From an uncultured Desulfobulbaceae bacterium (lineage in GTDB: Bacteria > Desulfobacterota > Desulfobulbia > Desulfobulbales > Desulfobulbaceae), in contig CALZIH010000200.1 in NCBI GenBank assembly GCA_945787305.1, positions 9,049 to 14,174 on the forward strand: 5,126 nucleotides of DNA, in the 5' to 3' direction. Below, one piece after another: positions 1 through 5,126 of this stretch. Positions within the stretch are counted from its first letter, which is position 1; each line of letters opens with the position of its first letter. The notes beneath the pieces are model-generated. The model ran no database searches. It saw only the letters and a program-made list of their open reading frames with translations, and had not been told where the DNA came from. The translations under genes and the position numbers were made by a program.

Positions 1-2361
1 CGGGCAGGCAAAGACGACACCTATCGGGCGCTGTCCTATGCCCTGCGTGACGTGTTGATGGAAAAATGGATTAATACCCAGAAGACCTTTTACGCCGAGA
101 AGAAAAAACGGGTGTATTATTTATCGCTTGAATTTCTGGTTGGCCGCTCATTGGGCAACGCCCTGATCAATATGGGACTGATGAACGAGGTAACCGAGGC
201 CCTGGAACAACTCGGCCATGATCTTGAGGATTTAAGGGAACGGGAGGAAGATGCAGCGTTGGGCAACGGCGGATTAGGCAGACTGGCCGCCTGCTTCATG
301 GACTCTATCGCGACCATGAAAATTCCTGCATACGGCTACGGCATCTGCTACGACTACGGAATTTTTCACCAAAAAATCATTGACGGCTACCAGGTGGAAA
401 GCCCGGACAGCTGGTTGCGTTTCGGCTCACCCTGGATGTATGAACGGACCGCCTTTGTGTATCCGGTCAACTTCTATCGCCGGGTCACCAGTTGCCTTGA
501 TGAAAACGGCAACTATCGCGCAACCTGGATCGACACGGAAGTGGTTATGGCCATGGCCTGCGACATGCTTGTCCCGGGGTTCAACAACGACCATGTAATC
601 AACATGCGGCTGTGGAAGGCCAGAGCCTCCCGGGAACTGGACCTCTCCCACTTTAATGTCGGTGATTATATCGGCTCGGTCGATGATAAGGTCCGCTCCG
701 AGACCCTCTCCAAGGTCCTCTATCCCTCAGACGAAATCCGTGAAGGTCAGGAACTGCGCCTCAAACAGCAATACTTCTTTGTTGCCGCCACCTTCTGCGA
801 CATCATGCGCAGATACCTGAAGCACAACGATGATTTCATCGATTTCCCCAACCAGGTGGCTGTCCAGCTCAACGATACCCACCCCGCCATTGCCATCCCC
901 GAACTGATGCGCTTACTGCTGGATGATCATGGCCTTGCCTGGGAGGTGGCCTGGGATATCTGCGTCAAGACCTTTGCCTATACCAACCACACCCTGATGC
1001 CCGAGGCCCTTGAAACCTGGTCGGTGGAGATGATCAGCCGGGTTTTGCCACGGCACATGGAAATCATCTATGAAATTAACCGTCGTTTCCTGGAAGAAGT
1101 TGCCATGAAATTTCCTGGTAGCAAGCGTAAGATACGGGAAATGTCGATCATTGAAGAAGACGGTGTCAGACGGGTACGCATGGCCAATCTGGCAATTATC
1201 GGCAGTCATTCGGTCAACGGGGTGGCGGCTCTGCATACCGAACTTCTCAAAAGAGACCTCTTCCGCAATTTTCACGAGATGTACCCCCGCCGTATCAATT
1301 CAAAGACCAACGGCATTACACCCAGACGCTGGCTACTCAAGTGCAATCCGGACCTGGCAGCACTGATCGGGGAGGAAATCGGCTTTGATTACATAACAGA
1401 TCTTGATCAATTACGAAAACTAGAAGCCCATGCCGATGATCCTGCCTTCCAGAAACGATGGCAACAGGTGAAACGGGGCAACAAACAAAAGCTGTCTGCC
1501 TTGATTGAACAAACATGCGCTATTACGGTAGACCCCGATTCCATGTTCGACATCCAGGTCAAGCGAATCCACGAGTACAAAAGACAGTTGCTCAACATCC
1601 TGCATGTTATCGCCTTCTATCACCGCCTCATTGGCGAACCCGACAGTACCGAGGCGGCACGGACCGTTATCTTCGCCGGTAAGGCGGCACCGTCATACAA
1701 ACGGGCAAAACTGATTATCAAGCTGATCACCTCCGTTGCCGATGTCGTCAACCGGGATCCGAGGATAAAAGATCGCCTCAAAGTCGTCTTTCTACCCAAC
1801 TACAATGTCTCCCTGGCCGAAAAAATCATGCCGGCAGCCGATCTGTCCGAACAGATATCCACCGCCGGAACAGAAGCCTCCGGAACCGGTAACATGAAAT
1901 TCTCACTCAATGGAGCGTTGACGGTTGGTACGTTGGACGGTGCAAACATTGAAATTTTGGAAGAGGTGGGATCTGAAAACATTTATATCTTCGGCATGAC
2001 CGCAGAACAGGTGGAATACGAAAAACTGCACAAAAGCCGTACCCCATTGGACATTTACAATACCAACCCTGTTGTTCACAGGATCATCGATGCAATCGGC
2101 AACGGTCAGTTCAGTAGTGGCGACACCGAGACCTTCCGCCCTCTTGTCGACGATCTGCTCAGTGAACACGACCCCTACCTGTTACTGTTGGACCTGGAAT
2201 CGTACCTGACCTGCCAGGAAACGATCAGCCGTGAATTTCTCGACAAAAGGACGTGGAGCCGTAAATCGATTCTCAATGTCGCCCGCATGGGAAAATTCAG
2301 CAGCGATAGAACCATTGGTGAATATGCACGGGAGATTTGGGGTGTGGAGCCGGGAATTTGA
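1..2361 (+). CDS. glgP: Glycogen/alpha-glucan phosphorylase (GT35), 5'-truncated by window edge
   Basis: This is a PLP-dependent glycogen/maltodextrin phosphorylase that releases glucose-1-phosphate from the non-reducing ends of cytoplasmic alpha-1,4-glucans. The frame is open from base 1, giving 786 visible residues before the TGA at 2359-2361. A GTG at 52 could be taken as the start, but the 17 codons before it read as family sequence (ALSYALRD, before LMEKW). The true start is therefore upstream, with roughly 40 residues missing compared with the ~815-residue E. coli enzyme. Counting from base 1, visible landmarks are LGNGGLGRLAACF (87-99), LNDTHPA (from about 290), KTNGITPRRW (435-444) and KRIHEYKRQ (521-529). 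The signature EASGTGNMKF has its PLP-linked lysine at residue 633 (bases 1897-1899). The spacing from K521 to K633 equals that from K568 to K680 in the rabbit muscle enzyme, so both the phosphate site and the cofactor site look intact. Preference for glycogen or maltodextrin cannot be told, so malP is the alternative name. It converges on orn. Confidence 0.96.
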   Translation, partial: RAGKDDTYRALSYALRDVLMEKWINTQKTFYAEKKKRVYYLSLEFLVGRSLGNALINMGLMNEVTEALEQLGHDLEDLREREEDAALGNGGLGRLAACFMDSIATMKIPAYGYGICYDYGIFHQKIIDGYQVESPDSWLRFGSPWMYERTAFVYPVNFYRRVTSCLDENGNYRATWIDTEVVMAMACDMLVPGFNNDHVINMRLWKARASRELDLSHFNVGDYIGSVDDKVRSETLSKVLYPSDEIREGQELRLKQQYFFVAATFCDIMRRYLKHNDDFIDFPNQVAVQLNDTHPAIAIPELMRLLLDDHGLAWEVAWDICVKTFAYTNHTLMPEALETWSVEMISRVLPRHMEIIYEINRRFLEEVAMKFPGSKRKIREMSIIEEDGVRRVRMANLAIIGSHSVNGVAALHTELLKRDLFRNFHEMYPRRINSKTNGITPRRWLLKCNPDLAALIGEEIGFDYITDLDQLRKLEAHADDPAFQKRWQQVKRGNKQKLSALIEQTCAITVDPDSMFDIQVKRIHEYKRQLLNILHVIAFYHRLIGEPDSTEAARTVIFAGKAAPSYKRAKLIIKLITSVADVVNRDPRIKDRLKVVFLPNYNVSLAEKIMPAADLSEQISTAGTEASGTGNMKFSLNGALTVGTLDGANIEILEEVGSENIYIFGMTAEQVEYEKLHKSRTPLDIYNTNPVVHRIIDAIGNGQFSSGDTETFRPLVDDLLSEHDPYLLLLDLESYLTCQETISREFLDKRTWSRKSILNVARMGKFSSDRTIGEYAREIWGVEPGI

Positions 2362-2402
2362 TCTATCAACAGGGCATGCAAGACTAACCAAAGGTATAAA
2401 TA
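2362..2402. other. Convergent gap between glgP and orn
   Basis: These 41 bases separate the glgP stop from the orn stop. I looked for a bidirectional terminator. The only inverted repeat is a 5-bp TTGAT/ATCAA pair (2358-2369) overlapping the glgP stop codon. It has a 2-base spacer, is AT-rich and has no following T-run, so it is not a credible intrinsic terminator. Transcripts from the two sides may therefore end by Rho or overlap. Confidence 0.6.
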
Positions 2403-2948
2403 TCAAACCCGAAGCAGATGCCGACGATAATATTTCAGTTCTTCGATGGATTCCAAAATATCATCCTGGGCCAGATGATTATTCTTTTTGCTAAACCCCT
2501 CCATGATATCAGGGGCCCAGCGCCTGGCCAGTTCTTTCAGGGTGCTGACATCCAGATTCCGGTAATGGAAAAACTGCTCCAGTTCCGGCATCAGGCGAGC
2601 GAGAAACCGACGGTCCTGGCAAATTGAGTTGCCGCAGATGGGAGAGGTTTGTTCCGGCACCCAGGCCCTACAAAAGGCAAGGGTTTGCTTTTCAGCCTGT
2701 CCAGCGGTAACAGAAGAGCTACGTACCCGCTCCAATAAACCGGAAGCTGTATGGTGGGTTGTATTCCATTCATCCATCTGTACAAGGATATCATCAGGCT
2801 GATGAATGGCCAGAACAGGCCCTTGAGCAAGAATATCAAGTTCCGGCCCGGTGATAATGGTTGCAATCTCGATGATCTGATCGTTCACCGGGTCCAACCC
2901 GGTCATTTCCAGGTCAATCCAGATCAAATTATCTTCAGCTACAGGCAT
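2403..2948 (-). CDS. orn: Oligoribonuclease (DEDDh 3'-5' exonuclease)
   Basis: Orn degrades 2-5 nt RNA fragments, above all dinucleotides, to mononucleotides in the cytoplasm. It thereby finishes mRNA turnover and removes pGpG from cyclic-di-GMP breakdown. The protein is 181 residues, the same length as E. coli Orn, and aligns throughout without obvious gaps. All five DEDDh catalytic residues are in place: D12 and E14 (WIDLEMTGLD), D112 (GNSICQDRRF), H158 and D163 (HLAQDD). The residues described for dinucleotide recognition and the 5'-phosphate cap are also present: L18, W61, H66, S108, Y129, R130 and S135. The C-terminal ELKYYR block is typical. The ATG start at 2946-2948 is supported by a GGAG Shine-Dalgarno seven bases upstream and by the length match. 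It follows the ParA-like gene by 15 nt, so the two are probably cotranscribed. I see no truncation or damage. Confidence 0.97.
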   Translation of the reverse strand: MPVAEDNLIWIDLEMTGLDPVNDQIIEIATIITGPELDILAQGPVLAIHQPDDILVQMDEWNTTHHTASGLLERVRSSSVTAGQAEKQTLAFCRAWVPEQTSPICGNSICQDRRFLARLMPELEQFFHYRNLDVSTLKELARRWAPDIMEGFSKKNNHLAQDDILESIEELKYYRRHLLRV

Positions 2949-2955
2949 GGTATAT

Positions 2956-2959
2956 CTCC
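2956..2959 (-). promoter_or_regulatory. Shine-Dalgarno of orn
   Basis: On the minus strand GGAG stands seven bases before the orn ATG, in the 15-nt gap after the ParA-like stop codon (TAG, 2964-2966). This fixes the orn start and gives it its own ribosome-binding site, although it is probably transcribed from upstream of the ParA-like gene. Confidence 0.8.
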
Positions 2960-2963
2960 AAAG

Positions 2964-3710
2964 CTATCTGTCAGCCAGTATATCCTCCAGCTCATTCCAC
3001 ATAATATGGTAAGAGCGGGAAGCGGGCGATTTCGGGGTTATTTCCAGGACAGGTTTTCTATAGATCCCCATTTTTTCGACATCGGCAAGGAAGGGAATGG
3101 ACTGCCGCAGCACCCTTTTTCGCCCGGAGAACCGGGTCATCATATCCAGGTGCATTTTCTTTCTCTTTTCAACCATAGAGAAAAACAGGTAGAGTTTTTT
3201 TCGGTCGATGCCGCTCTTCTTGAAAAAATCGAGCAGTTTTTGAAAAGAGAGCAGGGAAAGGGTCGTGGGAATAAACGGAATCAACAAGATATCGGCGGCA
3301 TGAAAAATATTTTCCGACAATAAGGTAATGTTTGGCGGACAATCAAGAAAAACGTGATCATACTCGCCCGTTACGGGTTGAAGGATCTTGTTGATACGCT
3401 GGGTAGACTTTTTAAAATCATCCAGAGCCAGATCCAGATTACGATAGGTAAAATCAGCTGGTAACAGGTCAAGTTCAGGGTAGTCCGTACCCCGAATATT
3501 TCGCATTAAGACCTTCCCGCCTTTGAGCAGCTTATCGGCCGTGAACTTTTTCGCCGGCTTAATCCGAAAATAATAACTTGCCGAACCCTGCGGATCCATA
3601 TCACAAAGCAGGGTCTTTTTTCCACTGTTTGCAGAAAGGTAGGCCAGGTTCACGCTGGTTGCCGTCTTTCCGACACCACCTTTAATGTTATACACAGCAA
3701 TAACAGCCAT
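2964..3710 (-). CDS. ParA/MinD-family P-loop ATPase (orphan, no ParB nearby)
   Basis: This 248-residue cytoplasmic ATPase belongs to the ParA (Soj/McdA-like) family. Its members dimerise on ATP, bind DNA non-specifically and move or position cargo. The deviant Walker A motif KGGVGKT is at 10-16, with signature lysine K10 and P-loop lysine K15. Walker A' (CDMDPQGS) spans 36-43 and Walker B (FLDCPP) 121-126. The C-terminal region carries basic stretches (EKRKK 181-185, GRKR 196-199) where ParA proteins usually bind DNA. There is no N-terminal helix-turn-helix extension, so it has the short chromosomal/type Ib architecture. The ATG start at 3708-3710 has a good Shine-Dalgarno (GGGGTG). No ParB gene or parS-like palindrome is visible; the upstream neighbour on the same strand is a CHAD protein and the downstream one is orn. 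A cargo-positioning role is therefore more plausible than replicon partition, but the cargo is not shown by the sequence. The family call is firm and the cellular role open. Confidence 0.93.
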   Translation of the reverse strand: MAVIAVYNIKGGVGKTATSVNLAYLSANSGKKTLLCDMDPQGSASYYFRIKPAKKFTADKLLKGGKVLMRNIRGTDYPELDLLPADFTYRNLDLALDDFKKSTQRINKILQPVTGEYDHVFLDCPPNITLLSENIFHAADILLIPFIPTTLSLLSFQKLLDFFKKSGIDRKKLYLFFSMVEKRKKMHLDMMTRFSGRKRVLRQSIPFLADVEKMGIYRKPVLEITPKSPASRSYHIMWNELEDILADR

Positions 3711-3714
3711 TTTT

Positions 3715-3720
3715 CACCCC
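3715..3720 (-). promoter_or_regulatory. Shine-Dalgarno of the ParA-like gene
   Basis: On the minus strand GGGGTG (continuing as GGGGTGA) ends four bases before the ATG at 3708-3710. It matches the GGTGA end of the anti-SD complement and supports the chosen start. Confidence 0.75.
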
Positions 3721-3721
3721 G

Positions 3722-3735
3722 TTAGTTTTAACTAA
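3722..3735. repeat. Perfect inverted repeat beside the parA ribosome-binding site
   Basis: TTAGTT (3722-3727) and AACTAA (3730-3735) form a perfect 6-bp inverted repeat with a 2-base spacer, one base from the Shine-Dalgarno of the ParA-like gene. The arms are too AT-rich and the spacer too short for a strong RNA hairpin. If the repeat is functional, a protein operator is more likely. A repeat this short could also arise by chance. Confidence 0.4.
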
Positions 3736-3864
3736 TCAGCAGAGCTAACCCTACACCATCTATGTTCGCGGGTAATCATTACACTCTTTCAGGTCCAGTT
3801 TGACTTTTCCTCTGTATGACAGTGTGCGTTAGCAATGGGTTCCGGATAAATTATTCGAGCACGC

Positions 3865-5126
3865 TCAACTGTCGAACAACTTATGAAACAAGTTCAAATT
3901 TTCCTTTGCTGCAAAAAATGCAAAGGTCTCTTCAAAATGAGACCGTACTTCTTGATGCTGGAGAGCAAGCCCGGTCATCAAGCCGCCAATGGACGCGGCA
4001 AGTTCTCGCGACTTTTTGCTCCCTGGGCGGATCTGTGATAAATATTCAGCCAACATCTCCTGTTGAACGGAAAGGTCATTAAAATCACCGAGATTGTCCT
4101 GCAGTTTTTTTAACTGGCCAATCAGTTTTTTCATATGCTTTGCATTATAGAGCGAAGCGAAAAACTCAAGGCTGTAGCGAAGCTTCTTGCACTCAATCCG
4201 CAAACAATGCAACTCGCTGTCCGGTGTATCTTCATGGATGCGTTTTCCGTCATTCAAGACCCGGCGAAAACGCTTATGAATTATTTTTCCTGCCAAGGTA
4301 CCGATAGGAACTTCACCGTCTTTTCCGGCAACACTCTTCCCCTCGGATTCAAGGGCCTTTTCCCAGTCGGCAAGTATCTGTTTATATCGGGGACCGTGCA
4401 TTGCGCGAACAAGTTTTTGCTGCTCCTGTTTACGGCGGGCCGCAAGGTCCTCAAAAAAATAAAGGAGTCCTTCCTGAAGCCGATCAGGCAACCTGACCTT
4501 ATAGTCGGCCTCACTGAGCAGGTAGACGTCCAGATCCCGGACCGGACCGGTAATTTGACCAATATATCGAAATTCCTGCTTGAAATGATCAGAAAGATCA
4601 GAAGCAAGCACCCCTTTTGTCAAGGTCAGGGCGGAACGGGTTCGCCGGACGGCCACTCTCAGATCATGGAGGAATTCACTGTCGATATCGTCTATAACCC
4701 CATGCTCGTTCCGTTGAATATTTGCTATAAGCGAGCGGTAAATATGGCCGACAGCCTCAATGCTGCTCATGTGTGGATCGAGGGGAACACTGTAACCGGA
4801 ACTGTAATCAAGCGGTTGCCTGCCTTGCCCCTGTACGATGCAACGTAAGGTGTCTGCCGGGCCGTCCAATGTTTTGAGGCCGAACTTATTGAGGAAAGCC
4901 GCCGCCTGTTGAAATCTCTTGGGGTAGCCACGGACCTCCTGCAGAGAAATGGTCACCAACCGTTGTCCGCTTTCTGGGTTCGTCGACTCCTGCAGTTGCA
5001 AATAGACGACAATCTTCTTATCGCGGTTGAGGATACGTATGGTGTTGGTCTGGAGATTCTCAACGCCCAGCTCTATCAGGGCACGGACATCGAGCAGGTC
5101 CTGCAATGCAGTCTTGAGGGGGGAAT
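3865..5126 (-). CDS. CHAD-domain protein (polyphosphate-binding family), 5'-truncated by window edge
   Basis: CHAD (conserved histidine alpha-helical domain) proteins bind inorganic polyphosphate through a basic surface, and some localise to polyphosphate granules. The first available start in the window is a TTG at 5104-5106 (413 residues). However, the frame stays open to the window end and the codons before the TTG (SPLKTA, then LQDLLDVRAL) continue naturally, so the real start lies outside. Counting from the TTG, the CHAD region covers about 113-400 with both helical halves. The first has HDLRVAVRRTRS (147-158) and TGPVRDLDVYL (186-196). The second has HCLRIECKKLRYSLEFF (300-316) and QDNLGDFNDL (336-345). 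The conserved histidines H147 and H300 and their arginine/lysine followers are intact. The N-terminal ~90 residues look beta-rich and may be the end of a CYTH-like (triphosphate tunnel) domain, but this is tentative because the usual EXEXK start would lie beyond the edge. It reads towards the ParA-like gene 154 nt away on the same strand. Confidence 0.92.
   Translation of the reverse strand, partial: SPLKTALQDLLDVRALIELGVENLQTNTIRILNRDKKIVVYLQLQESTNPESGQRLVTISLQEVRGYPKRFQQAAAFLNKFGLKTLDGPADTLRCIVQGQGRQPLDYSSGYSVPLDPHMSSIEAVGHIYRSLIANIQRNEHGVIDDIDSEFLHDLRVAVRRTRSALTLTKGVLASDLSDHFKQEFRYIGQITGPVRDLDVYLLSEADYKVRLPDRLQEGLLYFFEDLAARRKQEQQKLVRAMHGPRYKQILADWEKALESEGKSVAGKDGEVPIGTLAGKIIHKRFRRVLNDGKRIHEDTPDSELHCLRIECKKLRYSLEFFASLYNAKHMKKLIGQLKKLQDNLGDFNDLSVQQEMLAEYLSQIRPGSKKSRELAASIGGLMTGLALQHQEVRSHFEETFAFFAAKENLNLFHKLFDS

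Larger units (their letters stand above)
3711..3864 (-). promoter_or_regulatory. Intergenic leader before the ParA-like gene, possible promoter region
   Basis: These 154 nt separate the CHAD stop from the ParA-like start, long enough for an independent promoter for parA-orn. I searched the minus strand for sigma-70 and sigma-54 type elements. The best pair is GTCAAA and TAATGA with 17-nt spacing, and it matches consensus poorly. No hairpin followed by a T-run lies after the CHAD stop, so readthrough from the CHAD gene is equally possible. The 5'-TTAG[C/T] motif occurs four times, twice on each strand (3722-3726, 3731-3735, 3744-3748, 3829-3833). Confidence 0.35.

Noticed and set aside
913..1275. 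120-codon open frame on the minus strand inside glgP
   Set aside because: It is antisense to conserved phosphorylase sequence including the region after LNDTHPA, with no motif of its own.
2751..3323. 190-codon open frame on the plus strand opposite orn and the ParA-like gene
   Set aside because: It spans the antisense of two well-supported genes and their junction, and its translation resembles no known protein.
3711..3864. parS-like centromere or ParB-binding site near the ParA-like gene
   Set aside because: No sequence resembling the 16-bp parS palindrome was found. The only palindrome is the short AT-rich TTAGTT/AACTAA repeat.
3857..3866. GAGC-AC-GCTC inverted repeat at the CHAD stop codon as a terminator
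   Set aside because: It has only 4-bp arms with a 2-base spacer, lies partly within the stop codon, and has no T-run after it on the minus strand.
3816..4082. 88-codon open frame on the plus strand starting in the parA-CHAD gap
   Set aside because: Most of it is antisense to the CHAD C-terminus, and the part in the gap has no clear ribosome-binding site or recognisable product.
4135..4848. 237-codon open frame on the plus strand opposite the CHAD gene
   Set aside because: It lies wholly antisense to a clear CHAD domain, its translation shows no family motif, and no good Shine-Dalgarno was evident. It is a shadow frame.
1..5126. Mobile elements, CRISPR arrays, tRNA/rRNA genes, or frameshifted genes
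   Set aside because: No transposase or integrase motifs, spaced repeats, or RNA-gene signatures were seen, and all four genes read through without disruption.

Overview
The window holds four protein-coding genes and almost no non-coding space. It looks like chromosomal DNA from a Gram-negative bacterium of the Proteobacteria/Desulfobacterota type. The evidence for this is the E. coli-like Orn and GlgP sequences together with an orphan ParA-type ATPase next to a CHAD protein. I lean towards a 'deltaproteobacterial' relative, but this is inferred from gene content and cannot be settled from the sequence alone.

Layout: (1) bases 1-2361, plus strand, encode nearly all of an alpha-glucan (glycogen) phosphorylase, GlgP, whose N-terminus lies before the window. 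(2) After a 41-bp convergent gap, three genes lie on the minus strand. Read in the direction of transcription they are a CHAD-domain protein (5126-3865, N-terminus beyond the window edge), a 154-nt gap, a ParA/MinD-family ATPase (3710-2964), 15 nt, and then oligoribonuclease Orn (2948-2403). The parA-orn pair is almost certainly one transcription unit. Each gene has a recognisable Shine-Dalgarno sequence. The 154-nt gap before parA could hold a promoter and contains a small perfect inverted repeat directly beside the ribosome-binding site, but I see no convincing -35/-10 pair or terminator there.

How the genes may work together: GlgP releases glucose-1-phosphate from stored glycogen. CHAD proteins are polyphosphate-binding proteins that can sit on polyphosphate granules. 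The ParA-like ATPase has an intact deviant Walker A motif but no ParB partner or parS-like site in the window, so it is more plausibly a positioning ATPase for some cargo than a plasmid or chromosome segregation protein. The most interesting hypothesis is that the CHAD protein and ParA ATPase form a granule-positioning pair, next to a carbon-reserve gene and a nanoRNA/pGpG-degrading enzyme. That is inference from neighbourhood only. No mobile elements, CRISPR arrays, tRNA or rRNA genes were seen.
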